NCBI GenBank assembly: GCA_036504035.1
Contig: DASXVV010000011.1
Coordinates: forward strand, 226,347-290,346
Length of the DNA stretch: 64,000 nt
DNA from: Candidatus Deferrimicrobiaceae bacterium
GTDB taxonomy: Bacteria > Desulfobacterota > Deferrimicrobia > Deferrimicrobiales > Deferrimicrobiaceae
Direction: 5' to 3'
The position numbers were made by a program, and so were the translations under genes. Below, piece by piece: positions 16,704-24,611 of the stretch. Every line of letters begins with the position of its first letter. Positions within the stretch are counted from its first letter, which is position 1. The notes under the pieces are model-generated. The model ran no database searches. It saw only the letters and a program-made list of their open reading frames with translations, and had not been told where the DNA came from.

Positions 16704-18107
16704 ATGAACCCCCCGAACTGCCCGTCCGGCGCCATGCCCTTGCCGGTCGACGCCGATGCCGTCTCGACGCTGCTGGCCTCGTCTCCCCCTTACGCGCGCA
16801 CCGAAGCGCTCGCACTCCTCGAATCGCTTTCGCCTGGGCGGCGACTCGCCTGCACCGAGGCGGCCCGGCTGCTCGCGACCGACGACATCCCGACCTGGGA
16901 GGCCGCCGCAAGGACCGCGGGCCGCATCCGCCAGGCGGTATTCGGCCGGCGGGTCGTCCTCTTCGCCCCGCTCTACCTTTCGAACCACTGCGGCAACAAC
17001 TGCCTCTATTGCGGGTTCCGCCGCGACAACCTGCGCGAGAAACGGGTATCTCTGACCCCCGCCCAGGCTGCGGCCGAGGCGGCCTTCCTCGTGAAGAAGG
17101 GGTTCCGCCGGCTGCTGCTCGTCACCGGGGAGCACCCGGCGAGAACGCAGATCGATTACCTGTGCGACGTCCTGCGGACGATCTATCGCGACACCGGCAT
17201 GCGCATCCTGCACGTCAACGCCGCGCCGATGGCCGTCGAGCAGCTCCGCGAGCTCAAGGCCGCGGGCGCGGGCGTTTTCCAGGTCTTCCAGGAGACGTAC
17301 CACCCGGAGACGTACAAGGTCATGCACCCGTCGGGCCCCAAGGCCGATTACGCATGGAGGCTCACCGTCATGGACCGGGCGTTCGAAGCCGGGTTCGAGG
17401 ACGTCGGGATCGGGCCGCTGCTGGGGCTTTACGATTTCCGGTTCGAAGTGCTAGCCGCGATCCGCCACGCCGAGCACCTGCTGGACAAATTCGGGGCTTT
17501 CCCGCACACGATCTCGGTCCCTCGCTTCAAGGAGGCGTTCGGGTCGGCGCTCGCCGCCGCTCCCTGCCCCGTCTCCGACGCGGATTTCGAAAAGGCCGTC
17601 ATCCTCTACCGGCTCTGCGTCCCCTCCGCGGGCGTCGTCGTCTCTACCCGCGAGCCGGCCGCGCTGCGCGAGCGGACGCTCGACATCGGCGCTTCCCAGA
17701 TCAGTGCCGGCTCCAAGGTCGATCCCGGCGGCTACGTCGCGGGAGAGCGGAAGGCGGCATCCGAGCAGTTCGTCGTCGGCGATACCCGCCCCATCGAGAC
17801 GATGCTTCGCGTGGTCCTGGACCGCGGCTATCTCCCCTCGCTGTGCACGAGCTGCTACCGGAGCGCGCGGACCGGACGGACGTTCACCGGGATGGCGACC
17901 CGCGGCGAGATCCGCGGCTTCTGTCTGCCCAACGCGCTGCTGACGCTGGCCGAGTTCGGTACGTCGGCCGAAGACCCGGCGCTCCGGAAGGCGTGCCTCG
18001 ACGCGGTCGAGTCCGGGCGCGGCGAAATGTCGGGCGCCCCGCTCGAAGCCGAGTTCGGGCGGAAGCTTTCTCGCATCCTTTCGGGCGAGCGCGATCTGTT
18101 TTTCTAG
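16704..18107 (+). CDS. hydG: HydG-family radical SAM tyrosine lyase in the ThiH position of a thiamin operon
   Basis: Radical SAM enzymes of this group cleave tyrosine to p-cresol and dehydroglycine. ThiH feeds dehydroglycine to thiazole synthesis; HydG goes on to make CO and cyanide for [FeFe]-hydrogenase maturation. The 467-residue protein has the CX3CX2C cluster motif (NHCGNNCLYCGFRRDN, about residue 95). It also has a C-terminal CTSC...C motif with exact CX2CX22C spacing (from about residue 380), the auxiliary cluster of HydG that short ThiH proteins lack. Length also fits HydG. Yet the gene is first in a TPP-riboswitch operon with thiS, thiG, thiE and thiC, arguing for a thiamin role. 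ATG at 16704 follows AAGGAAGG; a GTG at 16695 is an alternative. Confidence 0.85.
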   Translation: MNPPNCPSGAMPLPVDADAVSTLLASSPPYARTEALALLESLSPGRRLACTEAARLLATDDIPTWEAAARTAGRIRQAVFGRRVVLFAPLYLSNHCGNNCLYCGFRRDNLREKRVSLTPAQAAAEAAFLVKKGFRRLLLVTGEHPARTQIDYLCDVLRTIYRDTGMRILHVNAAPMAVEQLRELKAAGAGVFQVFQETYHPETYKVMHPSGPKADYAWRLTVMDRAFEAGFEDVGIGPLLGLYDFRFEVLAAIRHAEHLLDKFGAFPHTISVPRFKEAFGSALAAAPCPVSDADFEKAVILYRLCVPSAGVVVSTREPAALRERTLDIGASQISAGSKVDPGGYVAGERKAASEQFVVGDTRPIETMLRVVLDRGYLPSLCTSCYRSARTGRTFTGMATRGEIRGFCLPNALLTLAEFGTSAEDPALRKACLDAVESGRGEMSGAPLEAEFGRKLSRILSGERDLFF

Positions 18108-18129
18108 TCCGATGCGAGAGGAAATGAAT

Positions 18130-18330
18130 ATGGAGATCGTGCTCAACGGCGAGCCGCGCGCGGTCGAAGCGGGCGCGACCGTCCTGTCGCTGGTCGCTTC
18201 GCTGTCGCTGCCCGCGACCCGGGTCGCCGTCGAACGCAACCGGGCCATCATTCGCAAAAGCGATTACGGGACGACGGCGCTGGCCGACGGAGACCGGATC
18301 GAGATCGTCACATTCGTGGGAGGTGGTTGA
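18130..18330 (+). CDS. thiS: Sulfur carrier protein ThiS
   Basis: Ubiquitin-fold sulfur carrier whose C-terminal Gly-Gly is converted to a thiocarboxylate and supplies sulfur for the thiazole ring. The 66 residues ([15 protein letters not shown]... to ...EIVTFVGGG) match the family in length and end in Gly-Gly-Gly. Of three in-frame ATGs (18112, 18124, 18130) the last is chosen because GAGAGGAA lies six bases before it. The stop codon is within a few bases of the thiG start. The activating ThiF adenylyltransferase is not in this operon. Confidence 0.92.
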   Translation: MEIVLNGEPRAVEAGATVLSLVASLSLPATRVAVERNRAIIRKSDYGTTALADGDRIEIVTFVGGG

Positions 18331-18335
18331 AGCAA

Positions 18336-19106
18336 ATGGACAAGCCATTGGTCATCGGTGGAAAGACGTTCGGTTCGCGGCTGCTGGTCGGGACCGGGAA
18401 ATATCCGAACAATCAGACCATGGTCCGGGCGCTTGAAGCGTCGGGCGCCGAGATTGTCACCGTCGCGGTTCGCCGCGTCGAGCTCGACCGGGGCAAGGCG
18501 TCGCTGCTCGACCACATCGACCTGAAGAAATACACGCTGTTGCCCAATACGGCCGGCTGCTTCACCGCGGACGACGCCATCCGGACCTGCATGCTGGCAC
18601 GCGAGGCGGGCATGTCGAACATGGTCAAGCTCGAGGTGCTGGGCGACGAGAAAACGCTTTTCCCCGACGTCGAGGCGCTGCTCGAAGCGGCCCGGGTCCT
18701 GGTCCGGGAAGGGTTCGTCGTTTTGCCGTACACGAACGACGACCCCATAACCGCACGAAAGCTCGAGGATGCCGGCTGCGCGGCCGTCATGCCGCTCGCC
18801 GCGCCGATCGGATCCGGGCTGGGCATCCGCAACCCGTTCAACCTCAAGATCATCCTCGAAACGGTCAAAGTGCCGGTCATCGTCGACGCCGGCGTGGGGA
18901 CTGCCTCAGACGCGGCCGTCGCGCTGGAGCTCGGCTGTGATGGTATCCTGATGAATACGGCGATCGCCTCGGCGAAGGATCCCGTGATGATGGCCGAAGC
19001 GATGCGCGAGGCGGTTTCAGCCGGGCGCAAGGCCCTCCTCTCCGGGCGGATCCCGAAGAAGCTGTACGCGACCGCCTCGTCGCCGCTCGACGGAATGTTT
19101 TTCTAG
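18336..19106 (+). CDS. thiG: Thiazole synthase ThiG
   Basis: TIM-barrel enzyme that assembles thiazole phosphate from deoxyxylulose 5-phosphate, ThiS-thiocarboxylate and dehydroglycine. The 256 residues contain [42 protein letters not shown], the Lys of [17 protein letters not shown] (likely Schiff base) and [21 protein letters not shown], all diagnostic. The ATG at 18336 has GGGAGGT 11 bases upstream; a TTG at 18327 overlapping the thiS stop is also possible. ThiG requires a dehydroglycine source, which here must come from the HydG-like enzyme at the head of the operon or from a ThiO elsewhere. Confidence 0.95.
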   Translation: MDKPLVIGGKTFGSRLLVGTGKYPNNQTMVRALEASGAEIVTVAVRRVELDRGKASLLDHIDLKKYTLLPNTAGCFTADDAIRTCMLAREAGMSNMVKLEVLGDEKTLFPDVEALLEAARVLVREGFVVLPYTNDDPITARKLEDAGCAAVMPLAAPIGSGLGIRNPFNLKIILETVKVPVIVDAGVGTASDAAVALELGCDGILMNTAIASAKDPVMMAEAMREAVSAGRKALLSGRIPKKLYATASSPLDGMFF

Positions 19107-19113
19107 CCCGGGC

Positions 19114-19743
19114 ATGCGGCGCGCCGGCTTTCGTCTCTGCCTGGTCACTGACCGGAAAGCGGCGCCCGAAGGCGACCTGCTCCGGGCGGTCGAGAGCGCG
19201 CTCGACGGGGGCCTCCGCTGCGTCCAGCTTCGCGAGAAGGATCTGGGCGCACGCGCGCTGATCCGGCTCGCCGATCGGATGCGGACGCTGACCGGCCGGT
19301 ACGGCGCGACACTCCTGGTCAACGACCGCGTCGACATCGCGATGGCGGTCGGCGCCGACGGCGTCCACCTGGGGGCGGCCTCGATCCCGCCGGCCGAGGC
19401 GCGGCGGCTGCTCGGCCCGGGCGCCCTGATCGGCTGCTCGACGCATTCGCATTGCGAGCTTCGGGCCGCCGAGGACGGCGGCGCCGACTTCGTTACCTTC
19501 GGTCCGGTCTTCTTCACCGCCTCGAAGGCGGCGTACGGCGCCCCCGTCGGACTGTCGGCGCTGGACGCGGCATGCCGCGCGACCCGTCTGCCGGTGTTCG
19601 CCCTGGGCGGCATCGGCGCGGCGCAGATTTCGGAAACATTGAACGCGGGCGCGTACGGCGTCGCCCTGATCACGGAAGTCATGGCGGCGCCCGATCCGGC
19701 CGCCGCCGTTCGAAATTTGCTCCTGCTTCTTACCGACGAATAA
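19114..19743 (+). CDS. thiE: Thiamin-phosphate synthase ThiE
   Basis: Couples the pyrimidine diphosphate and thiazole phosphate halves to give thiamin phosphate. The 209-residue TIM barrel shows LCLVTDRKAAPEGDLL, CVQLREKDLGARAL, LLVNDRVDIAMAVGADGVHLG, FVTFGPVFFTASKA and PVFALGGIG, the standard ThiE blocks for phosphate and pyrophosphate binding. The start lies seven bases behind the thiG stop. No fused ThiD domain is present, unlike many bifunctional homologues. Confidence 0.93.
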   Translation: MRRAGFRLCLVTDRKAAPEGDLLRAVESALDGGLRCVQLREKDLGARALIRLADRMRTLTGRYGATLLVNDRVDIAMAVGADGVHLGAASIPPAEARRLLGPGALIGCSTHSHCELRAAEDGGADFVTFGPVFFTASKAAYGAPVGLSALDAACRATRLPVFALGGIGAAQISETLNAGAYGVALITEVMAAPDPAAAVRNLLLLLTDE

Positions 19744-19755
19744 GGAAGGTACCCC

Positions 19756-21048
19756 ATGACTCTCATGCACCGCGCACGCAACGGAAAGCCGGTTCCAGAA
19801 ATCCTCGCGGCGGCGCAGCGCGAAAACGTCGACCCCGAGATGCTCCGCCGCAAGGTCGCGGAGGGGAAAGTCGTCATCCCTAAAAACATAAGGCGGCGCC
19901 CGATCGCGCCGATCGCCGTAGGCGAAGGGCTCAAGGTCAAGGTCAACGCCAACATCGGTTCGTCCCGCGACCGGGCCGACGTCGCCCTCGAGCTCGAAAA
20001 GATGCGGGTGGCCGTGGCGGCCGGCGCGGACGCCGTGATGGATCTCTCGACCGGCGGGCCGATCGACGAGATCCGCCGGGCGATTCTGGCCGACTGCCCC
20101 GTGATGATCGGGACGGTCCCGATCTACCAGGCCGCCTCCGACGGCATCCTGTCGAAGAAATCTTGGGTCGAGCTGACCGCCGACGATTTCTTCAAGGGAG
20201 TCGAGAAGCAGGCCGAGGACGGCGTCGACTTCATGACGATCCACTGCGGCGTCACGCGCGCCACGATCGAGCGGCTCCAACGCGAAGGCCGTCGGCTCGA
20301 CATCGTCTCCCGCGGCGGATCGCTGCTCGCCGAGTGGATGGACGTCAACGGCAAGGAAAATCCGTTTTACGAGCAGTACGACCGGCTGCTCGACCTGTGC
20401 CGGGAATACGACATCACGCTATCCCTGGGAGACGGGCTGCGCCCCGGCTGCCTCTCCGACGCGACCGACCGGGCGCAGATCCACGAGCTGTCCACCCTGG
20501 GCGAGCTGACCGAGCGGGCGTGGGCGCGCGACGTCCAGGTGATGATCGAGGGGCCGGGACACGTCCCCCTCAACCAGATCGTCACCAACATGCAGCTTCA
20601 GAAGCGGCTGTGCCACGGGGCGCCCTTCTACGTCCTCGGGCCGCTCGTCACCGACGTCGCCCCGGGCTACGACCACATCACCGCGGCCATCGGCGGCGCA
20701 ATCGCCGCCTGGCACGGCGCCGACTTCCTCTGCTACGTCACGCCCTCCGAACATTTGCGGCTCCCGCCGCTCGAGGACGTCCGCACCGGCGTCATCGCCT
20801 CCCGCATCGCCGGGCACGCGGCCGACATCGCTCGCGGCATCCCCGGCGCGATCGACTGGGACAACAAGATGGCCGACGCGCGGCAGCGTCTCGACTGGAA
20901 AGCCCAGATCGAGCTGTCGATCGACCCCGACATGGCGCGCGAGATGCGGGGCGGCACGATGCCCACCACCGACGACACCACCTGCACGATGTGCGCGGAC
21001 CTGTGCGCGATCAAGACGTCGCAGAAGGCGATCCGACACGCAAAATAA
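19756..21048 (+). CDS. thiC: Phosphomethylpyrimidine synthase ThiC
   Basis: Radical SAM enzyme that rearranges 5-aminoimidazole ribonucleotide to hydroxymethylpyrimidine phosphate. The 430 residues form the compact form without the N-terminal extension seen in many proteobacteria. Typical blocks are VKVNANIGSSRD, DAVMDLSTGGPID, VPIYQAAS, DFMTIHCGVTRATIERL, SRGGSLLAEWM, LSLGDGLRPGCL, MIEGPGHVPLNQI and GPLVTDVAPGYDHITAAIGG. The C-terminal cluster is CTMCADLC (CX2CX4C), the unusual ThiC iron-sulfur motif. AAGGAAGG precedes the ATG. It is the last gene of the operon and is followed by an intrinsic terminator. Confidence 0.97.
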   Translation: MTLMHRARNGKPVPEILAAAQRENVDPEMLRRKVAEGKVVIPKNIRRRPIAPIAVGEGLKVKVNANIGSSRDRADVALELEKMRVAVAAGADAVMDLSTGGPIDEIRRAILADCPVMIGTVPIYQAASDGILSKKSWVELTADDFFKGVEKQAEDGVDFMTIHCGVTRATIERLQREGRRLDIVSRGGSLLAEWMDVNGKENPFYEQYDRLLDLCREYDITLSLGDGLRPGCLSDATDRAQIHELSTLGELTERAWARDVQVMIEGPGHVPLNQIVTNMQLQKRLCHGAPFYVLGPLVTDVAPGYDHITAAIGGAIAAWHGADFLCYVTPSEHLRLPPLEDVRTGVIASRIAGHAADIARGIPGAIDWDNKMADARQRLDWKAQIELSIDPDMAREMRGGTMPTTDDTTCTMCADLCAIKTSQKAIRHAK

Positions 21049-21076
21049 CCCGCCCGTCCGCGGGCATGGACAAGAG

Positions 21077-21110
21077 GGGCCGCGGGGCAACCGACCGCGG
21101 CCCTTTTTTT
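21077..21110 (+). terminator. Intrinsic terminator of the thiamin operon
   Basis: A nine-base-pair stem GGGCCGCGG/CCGCGGCCC (21077-21085 with 21095-21103) and a nine-base loop are followed directly by seven T residues. It lies 29 bases after the thiC stop. Confidence 0.9.
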
Positions 21111-21169
21111 ATTCGCGCGACGGGACACTCGCGCTTCCTCCCGGCATCTAACTCGTTGAGGGGAAGATC

Positions 21170-21856
21170 ATGCCGCGTTTCCGGGACCGTCGTGATGCGG
21201 GGAGAAAGCTGGCCGAAAAGTTGATCCATCTTGTCGGGCAGGCGGGGCTGCTCGTGGCCGCCCTCCCCCGGGGCGGCGTCATCGTCGCGGACGAGATCGC
21301 CCGGGCGCTGGCGGCACCGCTCGACGTGCTCGTCGTCCGAAAGCTGGGGGCACCCGGGCAGGAGGAGCTGGCGATGGGGGCGATCGGCCCGGGCGGAATC
21401 CGGGTGTTGAACCGGCAGGTGATCCGGCCCTTGGGCATCACCGATCGCCAGATCGAGGAAGTCGCCCGGGTCGAACAGGCCGAGATCGTGCGACGCGAGC
21501 GGGCCTACCGTGGCGACCAGCCGCCGCTGGCGCTATCGGGTCGGATTGTCCTCCTCGTCGATGACGGGCTCGCGACCGGCGCCACGATGCGGGCCGCGAT
21601 CGCTGTCGCGAAAGCGGGCGGGGCCGCCCGGGTCGTCGTGGCCGTCCCGGGCGCGCCACCGGATACGGCGGCAGCGATCGCACGCGAGGCCGACGAGATG
21701 ATTGTCCTCGAGACCCCTCCCCTTTTCCACGCTGTCGGCCAACTTTACCGCGAATTCGACCAGGTGTCCGACGCCGAGGTGTGCCGCGTCATGGCCGAGG
21801 CGCTTTCCGTCCGGAAAACGGGAATCCCTTCCCGATCCCGGGCATCGAAGTCGTAA
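21170..21856 (+). CDS. Phosphoribosyltransferase-family protein
   Basis: The 228-residue protein has a type I phosphoribosyltransferase fold with the PRPP loop LLVDDGLATGATMRAAI (about residues 127-143). The N-terminal half (FRDRRDAGRKLAEKL, ALPRGGVIVADEIA, VRKLGAPGQEELAMGAI) is typical of the uncharacterised PRTase group often annotated together with alpha/beta hydrolases. GAGGGGAAG precedes the ATG. Downstream, 23 bases away, is a dienelactone hydrolase-family gene on the same strand, matching that association. The substrate base is not predictable. Confidence 0.82.
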   Translation: MPRFRDRRDAGRKLAEKLIHLVGQAGLLVAALPRGGVIVADEIARALAAPLDVLVVRKLGAPGQEELAMGAIGPGGIRVLNRQVIRPLGITDRQIEEVARVEQAEIVRRERAYRGDQPPLALSGRIVLLVDDGLATGATMRAAIAVAKAGGAARVVVAVPGAPPDTAAAIAREADEMIVLETPPLFHAVGQLYREFDQVSDAEVCRVMAEALSVRKTGIPSRSRASKS

Positions 21857-21879
21857 ACCGGGTTGTCACGGAGGAAACC

Positions 21880-22656
21880 ATGCGATATTTCGTTGCGCTG
21901 ATGCTCGTCATGACCCTTGCGACCGCCGGTAGCGCGGCCGTCAAGGGCAAGCGGATCGCCTACAAGCAGGGGGATGCGGTGCTCGAAGGGCACCTCGCCT
22001 GGAACGACGCCGTCAAGGGCAGGCGACCCGGCGTGCTGGTCGTGCACGAGTGGTGGGGCCGCAACGCCTATGCGGACCACCGGGCAGATATGGTCGCGGC
22101 GCTGGGGTATGTCGCGCTCGCGGTCGACATGTACGGCAAGGGCGTCGTGACGGACGACGCCAAGCGGGCCGGCGAGCTTTCCGGCCAGTTCAAGCAGGAC
22201 CCCGCCCTGATGCGCGCGCGCATCAACGAAGCGCTGAACGTCCTGCGAAAGGACCCCCGCGTCGATCCGAAGCGGATCGCGGCCATCGGCTACTGCTTCG
22301 GCGGGACCACCGTGCTCGAGCTCGCCCGCAGCGGGGCCCCCGTGCGCGGCGTGGTGAGTTTCCATGGCGGACTGCAGACGGCGCATCCCGAGGATGCGAA
22401 GAACATCAAGGGGAAGGTTCTCGTGCTGGCGGGCGGGGACGACCCGTTCGTGCCCCCGGCCCAGGTGAGCGCTTTCGAGGACGAGATGCGGAACGCCGGG
22501 ACCGACTGGCAGGTCGTTCTCTATGGGGGTGCGAAGCACAGCTTCACGAACCCGGGCGTCGACCGGTACAAGCTCGACGGGGCGGTCTACAACGAGAAGG
22601 CCGACAAGCGCTCCTGGGAGGCGATGAAGCTGTTCCTGGCCGAGGCGTTCAAGTAA
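21880..22656 (+). CDS. Exported dienelactone hydrolase-family protein
   Basis: The 258 residues include a Sec signal peptide (MRYFVALMLVMTLATAGSAA) and an alpha/beta-hydrolase domain of the dienelactone hydrolase type. LVVHEWWGRNAY is the oxyanion-side motif, AAIGYCFGGTT carries the nucleophilic Cys (about residue 141), VLAGGDDPFVP the Asp and GGAKHSFTNPG the His. The Cys-Asp-His triad is thus complete. The start is fixed by GGAGG five bases before the ATG and by the signal sequence. Homologues are usually cytosolic, so the signal is a modest peculiarity. It ends 13 bases from the convergent cvpA gene. Confidence 0.85.
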   Translation: MRYFVALMLVMTLATAGSAAVKGKRIAYKQGDAVLEGHLAWNDAVKGRRPGVLVVHEWWGRNAYADHRADMVAALGYVALAVDMYGKGVVTDDAKRAGELSGQFKQDPALMRARINEALNVLRKDPRVDPKRIAAIGYCFGGTTVLELARSGAPVRGVVSFHGGLQTAHPEDAKNIKGKVLVLAGGDDPFVPPAQVSAFEDEMRNAGTDWQVVLYGGAKHSFTNPGVDRYKLDGAVYNEKADKRSWEAMKLFLAEAFK

Positions 22657-22669
22657 CCGGCAGACGTCG

Positions 22670-23158
22670 CTAGCGCAGCTTTTCCATGAACGCTTCGCGC
22701 ACCTTGTCGGGAAATGCGGGCGCCATCCATCGCGCGGCGACGACGATCTTGGGGGTCAGTTTCGAGTTGCGCAGATACTGGGTGTCCCTGGGCAGCAGCG
22801 ACACCAGCAGGAACACCAGCAGGATGGACAGCAGGAGGCCCTTGAGCAGCCCCGCCGCCCCACCCGTGAGCCGGTCGGCCCCCGAGAGTTTCGACCCGCG
22901 CACGCGGCGCTCGGCCATCGACCCCACGACGCGCACCGCGATATAGACCGCCAGGAAGGTCACCAGGTAGGCGACCGTCTCGGCGCGCGAGAATTCGAAC
23001 CCGAGCATACGCTGGACGACCCCGCCGAATTTCAGCCCCGCCAGGTGCCCCAGGATCAGCCCGGCCCAGCCCGCCGCCTGGCGGACCAACCCGTTGAGTA
23101 GCCCCGAAACCGCAAAACCGATGCAGAATGCCGCGATGAGGATGTCGATCAGGTTCAC
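22670..23158 (-). CDS. cvpA: CvpA-family inner membrane protein
   Basis: The 162-residue protein has four predicted membrane helices (about 6-22, 28-44, 61-80, 103-122) and the family phrases IDILIAAFCIGFAVSGLLNG and DRLTGGAAGLLKGLLLSILL. CvpA proteins are inner-membrane proteins linked to colicin V production and envelope robustness; the molecular function is unclear. It starts with GTG at 23158, preceded by GGAGGG. It lies 19 bases behind pyruvate kinase on the same strand. Confidence 0.85.
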   Translation of the reverse strand: MNLIDILIAAFCIGFAVSGLLNGLVRQAAGWAGLILGHLAGLKFGGVVQRMLGFEFSRAETVAYLVTFLAVYIAVRVVGSMAERRVRGSKLSGADRLTGGAAGLLKGLLLSILLVFLLVSLLPRDTQYLRNSKLTPKIVVAARWMAPAFPDKVREAFMEKLR

Positions 23159-23177
23159 GCTGCCCTCCGTTTATCGT

Positions 23178-24590
23178 TCATGCCTGGACCACGCGCATCT
23201 TGTCGCAATGCCCGCCGCTGGAACCGTAGACGAACACCAGCCGGTCGCCGCGGGCGATCAGCCGGCGCGACAGGAGGAAAGCGACCGTCAGATCGACCAC
23301 CCGGTCGGCGCCCAGGGTCTCGGTCTCGGGGAGCAGGAACGGCTCGACCCCCCGGTAGAGCGCCATCCGGCATGCGGCCGGCTCGAATGCGGTGAAGGCG
23401 ACGACCGGCGTCGACGGACGGAACTTCGACAGGATGCGGGCGGTCAGACCCGACCGGGTGAACACGACGATCCGGCGGGCGCACGCCTTGATTGCCGCCC
23501 GGCAAGCCGCCTCGGCCACGACGCCCGGAATCCCGAGCGCCTCGGAGAGATCGGCGGGAACCGGCGACCGTTCCGCTTCGGCTGAAAGCGCCACCTTGCG
23601 CATCATGGCTGCGGCCTCGACCGGAAAATCGCCGGACGCCGTTTCGCCCGAGAGCATCACGGCATCGGTCCCGTCGAGCACCGCGTTGGCGACATCGGAC
23701 ACCTCGGCGCGTGTGGGCATCGGGTTGTGCGTCATCGATTCGAGCATCTGGGTTGCGGTGATCGCGACCACCCCGGCCCGCGACGCCTCCTGCAGGATGC
23801 GCTTCTGCAGCATGGGCAGCTCGGACAGCTCGGTCTCGACCCCCAGGTCGCCTCGCGCCACGAGGATGCCGTCGGCCACGGAGAGGATCGACGCCAGATT
23901 GGCGATCGCCTGGGCCTTCTCGAGCTTCGCGATGACGGGGGTATCCTTCCCCGCAGCGCGAATCCTTTTCTTCAGGCCGGCGATATCGGCGGCGGTCCGG
24001 ACGAACGACAGCGCGACAGAGTCGATGCCAAGCGCAAGTCCGAAGGCGAGATCGGCGACATCCTTCCGGGTCAGCGAGGGGAGCGACACGTCGCGGCCGG
24101 GCAGGTTGATCCCCTTCCGGTCGCCGATCTCTCCCCCCTCGATCACCGTGCACATCACACGCTGTTCCTTGATTCCGCGGACCTTGAGCCGGACGAGCCC
24201 GTCGTTGATCCGGACCTCGTCGCCCACCCGGACATCGCCCGGGAAACCGCGGTGGGACACGGAGGCGATCGAGGCATCGCCGGACACCGCTTCGGTCGTC
24301 AGGGTGAAGGGGGCGCCCGTCGGGAGCACCACGCGCCCGGCGGCAAAAACGCCGAGCCGGATCTTGGGCCCCTGCAGGTCCTGCAGGACGGCAACGAAGC
24401 GGCCTTGGCGGCGCGCTTCCTTTCGGACCATGGAAACCACCTTGGCATGATCCTGCTGGGTGCCGTGCGAGAAGTTGAGGCGGGCAACCGACATGCCCGA
24501 AGAGACCAGGCCGGCGATGACGGCCGGTGAGGCACTGGCCGGTCCGATGGTGCAGACGATCTTGGTCGCGGGCAACTGGGGGGGCGTCAT
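23178..24590 (-). CDS. pyk: Pyruvate kinase
   Basis: Final glycolytic step, phosphoenolpyruvate + ADP to pyruvate + ATP. The 470 residues contain KIVCTIGPASASP, ARLNFSHGTQQDH, the catalytic-lysine signature PVIAKLEKAQAI, GILVARGDLGVE, and TATQMLESMTHNPMPTRAEV with the metal and substrate residues. The C-terminal regulatory domain (GVVAEAACRAAIKACARRIVVFTRSG) is present, without the extra PEP-utiliser-like domain of some homologues. It is followed by cvpA and preceded, 21 bases away, by a hybrid histidine kinase on the same strand; co-transcription is likely, but the link is not obviously functional. Confidence 0.96.
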   Translation of the reverse strand: MTPPQLPATKIVCTIGPASASPAVIAGLVSSGMSVARLNFSHGTQQDHAKVVSMVRKEARRQGRFVAVLQDLQGPKIRLGVFAAGRVVLPTGAPFTLTTEAVSGDASIASVSHRGFPGDVRVGDEVRINDGLVRLKVRGIKEQRVMCTVIEGGEIGDRKGINLPGRDVSLPSLTRKDVADLAFGLALGIDSVALSFVRTAADIAGLKKRIRAAGKDTPVIAKLEKAQAIANLASILSVADGILVARGDLGVETELSELPMLQKRILQEASRAGVVAITATQMLESMTHNPMPTRAEVSDVANAVLDGTDAVMLSGETASGDFPVEAAAMMRKVALSAEAERSPVPADLSEALGIPGVVAEAACRAAIKACARRIVVFTRSGLTARILSKFRPSTPVVAFTAFEPAACRMALYRGVEPFLLPETETLGADRVVDLTVAFLLSRRLIARGDRLVFVYGSSGGHCDKMRVVQA

Positions 24591-24611
24591 GGCGTCCCCA
24601 TTCTCCCCCGT

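Noticed and set aside
16704..18107. Hydrogenase maturation as the main role of the HydG-like gene
   Set aside because: No hydE, hydF or hydrogenase genes are near. The gene sits behind a TPP riboswitch with thiS, thiG, thiE and thiC. Kept as an open possibility in the findings.
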